Below, piece after piece: positions 1 through 7,287 of a stretch of DNA of 13,531 bases. Numbering within the stretch: position 1 is the first letter of the stretch; each line of letters begins with the position of its first letter. The position numbers and the translations under genes were made by a program. This stretch comes from Bacillota bacterium (GTDB lineage: Bacteria; Bacillota; Clostridia; Acetivibrionales; DTU013), in NCBI GenBank assembly GCA_023415815.1, contig JAEZJL010000181.1, positions 1-13,531 of the forward strand, in the 5' to 3' direction. The notes below the pieces were generated by a model. The model was not told the DNA's origin. It saw only the letters and a program-made list of their open reading frames with translations, and made no database searches.

Positions 1-1355
1 ATTAAAACCTTGTCGCCGAAAAGGTGTCCGAAGGTATCGTTAAAGCGCTTGAAATGATCGATGTCGTATATCGCGAGCGAAAGCGGGTAATTCTCTCTCT
101 GGGCGGCCTCCAGCTCCTTTTCCAGCCTTGTCTGGAAATACTGGCGGTTGTAAACGCCCGTCAGGCCGTCCCTGCTTGCGAGCTCCCGCATCTTCTGGTA
201 CAGCTCGGCATTTTCCATCGCTATGCCGACCTGCTGGGCGATGATATTCAAAAGCCTCACGTTTTCATCGTCAAAAGCATTGTTGAGTTTGTGTTCCACA
301 AGCACCAGGCCAAACTTTCTGGACTTTGTATTAAGGGGGATGCATATGAGAGAATTCACCTCCCTGCCCTTTGTAAAAACATACCTGGAGGGGTCGACAA
401 AGTTCTCCATGATTTGTCTGCCATGGTCCAGCGCGTCCACAAGCGCCCGGCAGTTTATATTTTCGGTCATGGTGGCTATTTCGCCCGCATTAACTATATT
501 CGACGTGTGCACCTTCAGACGGTTTGTCGTATCGTCGTACAAAATGATGGTCGAGTAATTGACGCCCATGACCCCGAGGATTATGTCGTTGAGGTATTTC
601 AACAGCTCCTTTATGTCCAGGATGGAGCTTATAGCCTGGCTTATCTGCTGCAGCGTATAAAACTCGGCAATGCTTTCGGAAAGCTTTTTATTGATTTCCT
701 CCAGCTTGAAATTCGTCCCCTTCAGCTTGTCATAGTGGTGCTTGATCTCCTCCTGGGCATTCTCCAGCTGCAGGTATTTTTCCTCCAGCTGCTCCAGCAG
801 GCTCTTGTTCTCGATCTCGTTTTCTATGCCGTCCTTGTAAAGCATTCCGCAGAACAACGCGAAAAGCCCAAGGGCGACATACATGAAGAATATATAAAGA
901 ATGCTTTTAAAGATGTCGTTATTTACAGCTTCGATCCCGTTTATTTTAAACAGGATCACCGAAAATACCAGAACGGTATGAATGACTAATGATGAGCACA
1001 CCATTGTCATTCCGGCTTTGGTCCCCCTTGTAAGGCTTATTATCAGTATGGTGAACAGCAGCATTGCGTACGGCCATGTACCGAAATCCATGATGATGAT
1101 GGCAAAGGATATTGCGGCAAGCCATATGATATGGCTTATGTAATATATCTTATTATTTGTCAGCAGGTTTTTTTTGGATAATATGCTTTTCACAAAGTGA
1201 AGCACTGCCAGGAGCAGGCAGAAAAAGAGCCTTGAAAGGGTGCGGCCCAATAAATCGTGATTTTCAAAAAGAGGCTTTTGGTTAAATACTATTTCACTTA
1301 GTATAAAGTAAAGTATTCCTGAGAAAATAAAAAACCAAGTCAGCTCTATGAACAT
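1..1355 (-). CDS. Membrane-anchored GAF-GGDEF protein (diguanylate cyclase family), 3' end beyond window
   Basis: By homology a signalling protein making cyclic di-GMP from two GTP at the membrane. About 451 residues are visible. The first ~175 hold roughly six hydrophobic segments, the first beginning MFIELTWFFIFSGILYFIL. A charged, probably coiled-coil linker follows (~175-225), then a GAF-type sensor region (~225-380; GLVLVEHKLNNAF and IIAQQVGIAMENAELYQKM are typical of GAF ends). The start of a GGDEF domain is clear (DGLTGVYNRQYF, then DIDHFKRFNDTFGHLFGD). The GG(D/E)EF catalytic loop lies beyond the left edge, so activity cannot be judged. The first ATG is at 1353-1355 but has no good Shine-Dalgarno; the frame stays open to a TAG at 1413-1415, and a CTG at 1404-1406 follows a G6 tract, so the true N-terminus may be 17 residues longer. 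It lies 94 bases after the FtsA-like gene on the same strand with no obvious terminator between. Family assignment is firm; start and activity are not. Confidence 0.88.
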   Translation of the reverse strand, partial: MFIELTWFFIFSGILYFILSEIVFNQKPLFENHDLLGRTLSRLFFCLLLAVLHFVKSILSKKNLLTNNKIYYISHIIWLAAISFAIIIMDFGTWPYAMLLFTILIISLTRGTKAGMTMVCSSLVIHTVLVFSVILFKINGIEAVNNDIFKSILYIFFMYVALGLFALFCGMLYKDGIENEIENKSLLEQLEEKYLQLENAQEEIKHHYDKLKGTNFKLEEINKKLSESIAEFYTLQQISQAISSILDIKELLKYLNDIILGVMGVNYSTIILYDDTTNRLKVHTSNIVNAGEIATMTENINCRALVDALDHGRQIMENFVDPSRYVFTKGREVNSLICIPLNTKSRKFGLVLVEHKLNNAFDDENVRLLNIIAQQVGIAMENAELYQKMRELASRDGLTGVYNRQYFQTRLEKELEAAQRENYPLSLAIYDIDHFKRFNDTFGHLFGDKVL

Positions 1356-1403
1356 CAGTTCGTATTTCTGATAACGCGACGAATGAGTATCGCTACTCGT
1401 ATC

Positions 1404-1421
1404 CAGTTCTGCCTACCCCCC
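1404..1421 (-). promoter_or_regulatory. G6 Shine-Dalgarno-like tract before a possible CTG start
   Basis: On the minus strand a GGGGGG run (1416-1421) is followed after 9 bases by CTG (1404-1406), in frame with the GGDEF gene. G runs can pair with the CCUCC of 16S rRNA through one G-U pair. The annotated ATG at 1355 lacks any comparable site. CTG starts are rare, so this is a suggestion only. Confidence 0.3.
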
Positions 1422-1449
1422 GAAAAATCTGATACCTTATCCCATAAAA

Positions 1450-3612
1450 TCATTTCTGCCAGTATATTTCTATTACGTCGCCTGTCTTTATATTATCTGT
1501 AAAAGCAGCCTGGCGCCCGTTAAGCTTCAGTATGATGCTGCCCTTCGGCTTCGTAAGGTCAAAGTCTATATAGTTGAAAACATCCACAAATATGTACTGC
1601 GTTTTATTTTCCTTCAACACGATTTCCCGTCCGTTCACCACAATGCGTACCCACGACACGTCGAACATTTCGTCCGCAGGCTTCTGCGGCACGTCGGCGT
1701 CGGGAAGGCTTTCCTGCTCCTGCCGGACCGGCTCCGCAGCCTTCTCGGCCTCCTTTGCCGTTTCGCCGTACTCAACGACGTCCTTGTCCACCAGTATATA
1801 TCCCGGTATAGCAGCTGTTCCGTTCACCGTGATTCCGCAGTCCCGTATGTCGACGCCACCCGCCTCCAGCAGGTCCTCCAGCGTCCTTATATGATTTATA
1901 TCAACGATATCGCCGTCGTTAATTATGGTATCGCCGCGCGCATTTTCACCGTTCACAAAAACATTTGCGCTTATGTCTATAAGGCTGCCGTTGAATGTGA
2001 CCGTACCCTTTTTCCCCAGGCTTGCAAGATCGGAAACCCTTACCTCGGCATTCATGCCGTCCACCGCTTCCACAACTCTTATGCTGTCCCCGTACCTGAT
2101 GATGGTCTCCAGATTCGCCGCCGTATCGTTGACATATATTTCGGCTGCTTTCCCGTGCTCTCCCCGCACCATCCGCTTTTCGCCGTTTACTGTAAAGCTC
2201 ATGCCCTTTCCGGAGCGTCCGATGAGGCGTCCGGGATTGAAGCCTACCAGCACGAGCGCATCTGCAACGCTCAGCTTCCTGGAGTTGAAAAGCCTTACCT
2301 TGCTGCCGTTGACGGTTACGGACATGAAATCCTTTCCCGCCTGCAACTGCGCGGTGACGGCGATTCCGTAAGGAGTGATGGATTCGGGTCCCGAAAGCTT
2401 TTTATCGTTGAATTTCATGCCTCTTATTACATCCCTGCCCCTGACGGCGACCCTGTCCGGGGGAAGCTCAAGGCGCTGGGCTATCAAGCCGGTGAGACCC
2501 GGTATCTGGCTTCCGCCTCCTATGAGGAAAATGGCGTTCGGTGATTTGCCGTTGTACTCGAGGATTTTTCCGGCGATATTGTCCGCCAGGTTCTCAACGG
2601 TGGGCCTTATGAGCTCCGTGACCTCGGAGGCCTTTACCGAGTGCTTTTTCTTCAAAATATCAACATAAGAAATGGTTTCCTTCGAGGAGGTAAGGGTTAT
2701 TTTAATCTTTTCAGCCGTATTGAAGTCCACGAGGTAGTACTGCGAAATCTTTTCAGTTATCTCATCCCCGGCGACGGGCACCATGGCATAGGCAACAATG
2801 CTGCCGTCCTTTGTCAGCGCTATATCGGAGGTGCCTGCGCCTATGTCGACGAGCGCGAGGTTGAGAAGCCTCAGATCCGGCGGTATTGTGACGTTTATGG
2901 CGGCGATGGGCTCCAGCGTGAGGCTGGATACCTCAAGGCCTATCCTGCTCATTACCGTATAGAGGCTGTCTACGACGATATGGGGCAGAAAGGTTGCCAG
3001 TATATCGGCGCTGGCGGTTTTACCCCTGTGCCCCAGCAGCTTTGAAATTATATAACCGTTCAGATAGTAATTTATAACGCTGTATCCTACGCAGTAGTAC
3101 TGCACCCTGTCCTCGTCGGATGCATCCGCGTCGAGTATTGCCTGGGCCTGCTGGATTCCTGCTATTTCAAGGCCGCTGACCGTTTCCTGGTCTATTTCCG
3201 CCCCGGCCTCAAGCTCCCTGTCTACCCTGACCTGGCTGGTTTTAAGCACTCTGCCTGCCGCAGCTATCGCGACCTTTTTCAAAGTGATTCCGAACCTGGC
3301 TTCGATTTTAGTCTTTACCTCTTTCGCAATGACAGCGACCTGCTCGATATCGTGTATCTGGCCGTCCATCATCGCCCTGTTCCTGTGCTCAACGATTTCG
3401 GTCCCCAGTATCCTGAACCTCTCGCCTTCCTGTATTCCGAGCACGCCGACCACGGATCTTGTACCGATGTCAAGCGCAAAAACAAGGTCGTCAAGGTTCA
3501 CGCCGTCAAGCGGCTTCGGGGGGTCCGCCTCATTTCCGGCGAGCTTGAGCACCATGTTCTTCTTTTGATTATCCTCTTCGGCCTTTTTTGCCCGGTTAGT
3601 ACCTGCTGGCAT
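1450..3612 (-). CDS. FtsA-like actin-fold ATPase with long beta-grasp-like C-terminal tail
   Basis: A 720-residue protein of the FtsA/SHS2 actin-like superfamily. Nucleotide-binding motifs are in order: phosphate-1 VFALDIGTRSVVGVLG (~44-59), phosphate-2 LALVDIGAGTSDIALTKDG (~252-270) and the adenosine motif AIFLIGGGSQIPGL (~360-373). The SHS2/1C region lies at ~75-240. Ordinary FtsA is about 400-430 residues and ends in an amphipathic membrane helix. Here ~290 extra residues follow (431-720), rich in 'VNG' strands, with a motif repeated three times, and the protein ends in IEIYWQK with no such helix visible. An acidic, Gln/Glu/Pro-rich linker lies at ~618-650. I chose the ATG at 3612 because GGAG sits 7 bases upstream; an in-frame TTG at 3648 has no ribosome site. 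nth lies 117 bases upstream on the same strand; I see no confident promoter in the gap and no ftsZ nearby. Superfamily is firm; a role in division is inference, and a separate cytoskeletal or scaffold role is possible. Confidence 0.87.
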   Translation of the reverse strand: MPAGTNRAKKAEEDNQKKNMVLKLAGNEADPPKPLDGVNLDDLVFALDIGTRSVVGVLGIQEGERFRILGTEIVEHRNRAMMDGQIHDIEQVAVIAKEVKTKIEARFGITLKKVAIAAAGRVLKTSQVRVDRELEAGAEIDQETVSGLEIAGIQQAQAILDADASDEDRVQYYCVGYSVINYYLNGYIISKLLGHRGKTASADILATFLPHIVVDSLYTVMSRIGLEVSSLTLEPIAAINVTIPPDLRLLNLALVDIGAGTSDIALTKDGSIVAYAMVPVAGDEITEKISQYYLVDFNTAEKIKITLTSSKETISYVDILKKKHSVKASEVTELIRPTVENLADNIAGKILEYNGKSPNAIFLIGGGSQIPGLTGLIAQRLELPPDRVAVRGRDVIRGMKFNDKKLSGPESITPYGIAVTAQLQAGKDFMSVTVNGSKVRLFNSRKLSVADALVLVGFNPGRLIGRSGKGMSFTVNGEKRMVRGEHGKAAEIYVNDTAANLETIIRYGDSIRVVEAVDGMNAEVRVSDLASLGKKGTVTFNGSLIDISANVFVNGENARGDTIINDGDIVDINHIRTLEDLLEAGGVDIRDCGITVNGTAAIPGYILVDKDVVEYGETAKEAEKAAEPVRQEQESLPDADVPQKPADEMFDVSWVRIVVNGREIVLKENKTQYIFVDVFNYIDFDLTKPKGSIILKLNGRQAAFTDNIKTGDVIEIYWQK

Positions 3613-3619
3613 AGAACAA

Positions 3620-3623
3620 CTCC
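3620..3623 (-). promoter_or_regulatory. Ribosome binding site deciding the FtsA-like gene start
   Basis: GGAG on the minus strand with a 7-base spacer to the ATG at 3610-3612. It favours this start over the upstream in-frame TTG at 3646-3648, which is preceded by an A/T-rich stretch with no purine tract. Confidence 0.7.
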
Positions 3624-3729
3624 ATATTACCTTATTGGTCTGCTGCAAAAAATATATTTAATCTTATATAAAAGCTTTCTTGCAACCAGATATTACATAT
3701 AAATTCGACAATAATAAGAAAATTCCTGC

Positions 3730-4377
3730 TCAGGGCGCATTTTTTTGACCATATGCGCAGTACGGCCTTATATCACAGCCCCCGCAGTCCGGTTTCCTTG
3801 CGCCGCATACGGCCCTGCCGTGGTAAACGAGCTGGTGGCAGAACGTGCTCCAGTTTTCCTTTGGCAGCACCTTCATAAGGTCGTATTCGATTTTTTCGGG
3901 ATCTTCGTATTCCGAGAGACCGATCCTGTTGGACAGCCTTTTGGCATGCGTATCGACCACCACGCCGGGAATGCCGAAGCAGTCTCCCAGCACCAGATTT
4001 GCCGTTTTCCTGCCCACTCCTGGCAGCTTGAGCAAATCCTCCATGTTGGACGGCACCCTTCCGCCGAAATCGCTGATGAGCATTTTGCAGGCGTTGATGA
4101 TGTTTCTGGCCTTATTGTGATAAAAGCCGGTCGATTTTATGTCCTGCTCCAGCTCCAGGGGGTCTGCGGCGGCAAAAGCGTATACATCCCTGTATTTGCT
4201 GAAAAGAGCGGGAGTTACCATGTTCACCCGCGCATCCGTACACTGGGCGGCAAGCTGGGTGGAAATCATGAGCTGCAGCGGGTCCGAATAATCAAGCGAG
4301 CACCCCGCTTCCGGGTAAAGCCGGTCGAGAATGGGAATAATGGCAGCCGCTTTTTCTTTTCTGGTCATTTCAGTCAC
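3730..4377 (-). CDS. nth: Endonuclease III (DNA glycosylase/AP lyase)
   Basis: Base-excision repair enzyme that removes oxidised pyrimidines and cuts the abasic site; cytoplasmic. The 215-residue length matches the family. The helix-hairpin-helix LLKLPGVGRKTANLVLG carries the catalytic lysine (GRKTA), and VVDTHAKRLSNRIGL carries the catalytic aspartate. Four cysteines near the C-terminus, spaced C-x6-C-x2-C-x5-C (CGARKPDC-GGC-DIRPYC), form the usual 4Fe-4S site, so all key residues are present. Its ATG overlaps the glgA stop (ATGA, 4374-4377), which suggests translational coupling behind glgA. No strong terminator follows; only a short CCTG-AG-CAGG element is visible just after the stop. Confidence 0.97.
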   Translation of the reverse strand: MTEMTRKEKAAAIIPILDRLYPEAGCSLDYSDPLQLMISTQLAAQCTDARVNMVTPALFSKYRDVYAFAAADPLELEQDIKSTGFYHNKARNIINACKMLISDFGGRVPSNMEDLLKLPGVGRKTANLVLGDCFGIPGVVVDTHAKRLSNRIGLSEYEDPEKIEYDLMKVLPKENWSTFCHQLVYHGRAVCGARKPDCGGCDIRPYCAYGQKNAP

Positions 4378-5834
4378 CTCTTTCCGATGGCAAGATGATA
4401 TATGTCCATATATTTTTGAGCCGGCCCTGTCCAGGAATTGTCCAGAGAAAGGGCTTTAACCACAAGCGCGTCCCATTCCCCGGGTTTTTCTGTATAAAGC
4501 TTCAATGCGCGCCCGATGGCGTCGAGCATCTCATCCGGGTCGAAGCTGCTGAAGGAAAAACCGTTTCCGTTTATCTTATCTGCGTCATAGTCAGCTACGG
4601 TTTCGGCGAGCCCGCCGGTGGCCCTCACTATCGGTATCGTGCCGTATCTCAGGCTGATGATCTGGCCGAGCCCGCAGGGCTCGAAGCGCGAAGGCATGAG
4701 GAACATGTCGGCGCCCGCGTAAATCCTCTGCGCCAGCGTTATGTTGAAGCCCGTATACACCGCGACCTTTTCAGGATATCCGGCCTCTATCTCCTTGAAT
4801 ATATCTTCATAATACCGGTCTCCCTGGCCCAGCAGCACAAACTGCATGTCGTGCTTCATCATGCCGTCGATACGGTCGATGATCAGATTCAGGCCCTTCT
4901 GCCCGGAAAGCCTGGATATGAGGCCTATTACCGGGACATCCCTGACAGGGAGCCCCATTTCCTTCTGGAGCGCGGTCTTGTTCAGCTTTTTATCCTCATG
5001 GTTTTCGATACTGTAATTTTTCACTATGCGGGGGTCGGTCGCCGGATTGAATTCCTCGTAGCTTATGCCGTTGACGATTCCGAAAAGGTCGTGCGTCCTC
5101 TTTGAAAGCAGCCCCTCGAGCCTCTCGCCGTACTGCTGCGTCTGTATCTCCCTGGCGTACATCTCACTCACCGTGCTGATAATATCGGCATACACGAGCC
5201 CGGCCTTCATAAAGCTGAAAGCGCCGTAAAATTCCGCTTTTTCGGAAGTAAAAACGTTATTGCCTATATTGAAAAGCCTTACGATGTCGCTTGAGAAATT
5301 TCCCTGGTATTCAAGGTTGTGCACCGTATATACGGTTGAAATGCCGCTGTAAAAGGACTGCTTTTTGTAATGCTCCTTCAGAAGCATGCAGACGGGTCCG
5401 GTGTGCCAATCGTTGCAGTGGATGATATCCGGCTGGAAATTGATCCTCGGCAGCATTTCAAGCACCGCCTTGCAAAAGAAAATAAACCTGTCGCCGTCAT
5501 CAAAATGGCAGTATATCCCGTCCCTGTCGAAATACCTGTAGCTGTCTATGAAGTACACCGGAAGACCCTTATCTTCCCCTCCGTCCCGGCAGTCCGCGCC
5601 GGTTTCCCTGATGATGCAGGCCTCGACGCTGCTATCCATCTGCACAGGAAAATCGGCCGCATAGCTGAGACTTTGTTTTATCATCCGGTATCTGGGCATT
5701 GCTATCCTGACGTCGTTTCCGAGAGCAGCCAGCGCCTTCGGGAGCGACCCCGCCACATCCGCCAGCCCTCCGGTCTTTGCAAAGGGGGAAACCTCTGCCG
5801 AAACAAACAATATTTTAAGCTTTTTCCCCTGCAT
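4374..5834 (-). CDS. glgA: Glycogen synthase (ADP-glucose type, GT5)
   Basis: Transfers glucose from ADP-glucose to the growing alpha-1,4-glucan chain; cytosolic glycogen storage. The protein is 486 residues, normal for bacterial GlgA. Signature motifs appear in order: KTGGLADVAGSLPKAL near the N-terminus (ADP-glucose and acceptor site), HCNDWHTG, TVHNLEYQGNF, GIVNGISYEEFNP, LISRLSGQKGLNLI opening the second Rossmann domain, and PSRFEPCGLGQ with the conserved catalytic-region glutamate, then GTIPIVRATGGLAETV. I chose the ATG at 5834 because GGAGG sits 5 bases upstream; the longer in-frame TTG at 5855 lies upstream of that site. No other glycogen genes are in the window. It precedes nth with a 4-base overlap and has a candidate promoter at 5887-5915. 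Confidence 0.97.
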   Translation of the reverse strand: MQGKKLKILFVSAEVSPFAKTGGLADVAGSLPKALAALGNDVRIAMPRYRMIKQSLSYAADFPVQMDSSVEACIIRETGADCRDGGEDKGLPVYFIDSYRYFDRDGIYCHFDDGDRFIFFCKAVLEMLPRINFQPDIIHCNDWHTGPVCMLLKEHYKKQSFYSGISTVYTVHNLEYQGNFSSDIVRLFNIGNNVFTSEKAEFYGAFSFMKAGLVYADIISTVSEMYAREIQTQQYGERLEGLLSKRTHDLFGIVNGISYEEFNPATDPRIVKNYSIENHEDKKLNKTALQKEMGLPVRDVPVIGLISRLSGQKGLNLIIDRIDGMMKHDMQFVLLGQGDRYYEDIFKEIEAGYPEKVAVYTGFNITLAQRIYAGADMFLMPSRFEPCGLGQIISLRYGTIPIVRATGGLAETVADYDADKINGNGFSFSSFDPDEMLDAIGRALKLYTEKPGEWDALVVKALSLDNSWTGPAQKYMDIYHLAIGKR

Positions 5835-5839
5835 TTTAA

Positions 5840-5844
5840 CCTCC
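5840..5844 (-). promoter_or_regulatory. Ribosome binding site deciding the glgA start
   Basis: GGAGG on the minus strand, 5 bases before the ATG at 5832-5834. This site fixes the shorter start, because it lies inside any longer reading from the TTG at 5855. Confidence 0.8.
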
Positions 5845-5886
5845 AAGTCCCTCAAACAGAATTATTAAATGGAATACCATCAGGTT

Positions 5887-5915
5887 AAATTATCACAACA
5901 TAAGTCAATTTTCAA
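5887..5915 (-). promoter_or_regulatory. Candidate sigma-A promoter for glgA
   Basis: On the minus strand TTGAAA (5910-5915) and TAATTT (5887-5892) are separated by exactly 17 bases. This would start transcription near 5880, giving a ~46-base leader before glgA. An overlapping GATAAT with a TG one base upstream is also present. It sits downstream of the probable rocD terminator, consistent with glgA being a new transcription unit. Confidence 0.45.
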
Positions 5916-5935
5916 CAGCATTATCTGGCAGCCGG

Positions 5936-5960
5936 AAAAACCTCAGCCCTTCGGGCGGAG
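5936..5960 (-). terminator. Probable rho-independent terminator overlapping the rocD stop
   Basis: On the minus strand CTCCGCCC (5953-5960) pairs with GGGCTGAG (5942-5949), one mismatch in eight, around a GAA loop. It is followed by G and then TTTTT (5936-5940). The stem contains the last codons and TGA of rocD. Confidence 0.5.
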
Positions 5961-7151
5961 AACCCCGCCTATCCTCTCCAGCGCCCACTCCAGCTCTTCC
6001 TTTTTTATTATCAGCGGAGGCGCGAGCCTTATGGTTTGCAGGTGCGTCTCCTTGCAAAGCAGGCCGTTTTCCATAAGCCTTTCGCAGAAAGGCCTGGCGG
6101 GTCCGCATTCCTTCTTTATCTCAATGCCGATAAAAAGTCCCTTTCCGCGTATTTCCTTTACATAAGGGCTTTCCAGCTTTAAAAGCCTTTCCTTGAACCA
6201 GGCGCCGAGCTCCCTCGACCTCTCCGGCAGCCTTTCGTCAACAAGCACGTCCAGCGCGGCGCTTCCCACAGCCGCCGCAAGAGGATTTCCGCCGAAGGTG
6301 GAGCCGTGATCCCCCGGCTTGAAAACATCCATTATATCTGCATCCGCAAGCACTGCGGATACGGGGTAAACGCCTCCGCCGAGCGCTTTGCCGAGGGCGA
6401 GTATGTCCGGCCTCGCAGCTTCGTGCTCAAAGGCGAACATCCTGCCAGTCCTTCCGAAGCCCGTCTGTATTTCATCAAATATGAGAAGTACATTGTTCTC
6501 AGCGGTGATCTCCCTTACCTCTTTCAAATAGCCCTCCGGCGGTATTATCACGCCGCCCTCGCCCTGTATCGGCTCGACCATGAACGCAATTGTTTCGGGC
6601 GTAATTGCCTCCCGCAGCGCCTGCGCGTCCCCGTAGGGTATGATCCTGAAGCCCGGCGTGAAGGGACCGAAGCCCGACCTGTACTGATGCTCCGATGAAA
6701 AGCTTACTATGGAGATAGTCCTGCCATGGAAATTATTCGTGCAGACTATTATCTCACCGCGGTCTTCCGGAATTCCTCTTTTTTGATGCGCCCATTTCCT
6801 GGCGGCCTTGAGCGCAGTCTCTACCGCTTCGGAGCCCGTATTCATGGGCAGCGCCCTTTCATAGCCGGCGAGACGGCACAGCTTTTCAAGGAACTCCCCC
6901 ATCCTGTCGTTATGGAAGGCTCTTGAGGTTATGGTTATACGGCTTGACTGATCGACAAGCGCCTCTATGATTTTCGGGTGCCTGTGCCCCTGGTTCAGCG
7001 CCGAGTATGCGGACAGCATGTCCATGTACTTCCGGCCCTCGTCGTCGAAGACCCACACTCCCTCGCCGCGTTCCAGCACGATCGGAAGCGGATGGTAATT
7101 TTCCGCGCCCCATTTCTCAGCCTGAGCGATGCGTTTGTTGTCCGTGTTCAT
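5943..7151 (-). CDS. rocD: Ornithine aminotransferase
   Basis: PLP-dependent class III aminotransferase (402 residues, the usual length) that converts ornithine and 2-oxoglutarate to glutamate semialdehyde and glutamate; cytosolic arginine/ornithine breakdown or proline supply. The N-terminus (ENYHPLPIVLERGEGVWVFD) is typical of ornithine aminotransferases. Class III motifs follow: MNTGSEAVETALKAARKW, NFHGRTISIVSFSS, the PLP-binding aspartate in LIFDEIQTGFGRTG, the Schiff-base lysine in LALGKALGGGVYPVSAV, and GDHGSTFGGNPLAAAVG. The ATG at 7151 has a G5 Shine-Dalgarno tract (7159-7163) 7 bases upstream. It stands alone, with its own promoter and probable terminator; no arginase or other roc genes are visible. 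N-acetylornithine or other omega-aminotransferase activity is the main alternative, but the N-terminal signature favours RocD. Confidence 0.93.
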   Translation of the reverse strand: MNTDNKRIAQAEKWGAENYHPLPIVLERGEGVWVFDDEGRKYMDMLSAYSALNQGHRHPKIIEALVDQSSRITITSRAFHNDRMGEFLEKLCRLAGYERALPMNTGSEAVETALKAARKWAHQKRGIPEDRGEIIVCTNNFHGRTISIVSFSSEHQYRSGFGPFTPGFRIIPYGDAQALREAITPETIAFMVEPIQGEGGVIIPPEGYLKEVREITAENNVLLIFDEIQTGFGRTGRMFAFEHEAARPDILALGKALGGGVYPVSAVLADADIMDVFKPGDHGSTFGGNPLAAAVGSAALDVLVDERLPERSRELGAWFKERLLKLESPYVKEIRGKGLFIGIEIKKECGPARPFCERLMENGLLCKETHLQTIRLAPPLIIKKEELEWALERIGGVLRPKG

Positions 7152-7200
7152 GGCTCTACCCCCGAAAGCATTGATTTAATATATATTATTACAAAGTACT

Positions 7201-7229
7201 ATTATATTCTACAAGCGGCGCGAAGGCAA
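7201..7229 (-). promoter_or_regulatory. Sigma-A-type promoter for rocD
   Basis: On the minus strand TTGCCT (7224-7229), 17 bases, then a perfect TATAAT (7201-7206). The transcript would begin near 7194, about 43 bases before the rocD ATG. It is divergent from the promoter at 7254-7262. Confidence 0.55.
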
Positions 7230-7253
7230 ATACCAGTTTTATTTGATTATTTA

Positions 7254-7262
7254 TGGTATAAT
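7254..7262 (+). promoter_or_regulatory. Extended -10 promoter for the VOC-Dabb pair
   Basis: TGGTATAAT is a perfect extended -10 element (TGn then TATAAT). No good -35 is present at 16-18 bases upstream, which extended -10 promoters can tolerate. Transcription would start near 7269, ~19 bases before the VOC gene start. Confidence 0.5.
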
Positions 7263-7287
7263 AAGCATAACTTTGGGGGGATCGGAA

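Noticed and set aside
24..989. Long plus-strand open frame over the GGDEF gene (321 codons).
   Set aside because: It is antisense to a well-supported membrane-GAF-GGDEF reading with clear motifs; its product has no recognisable domain.
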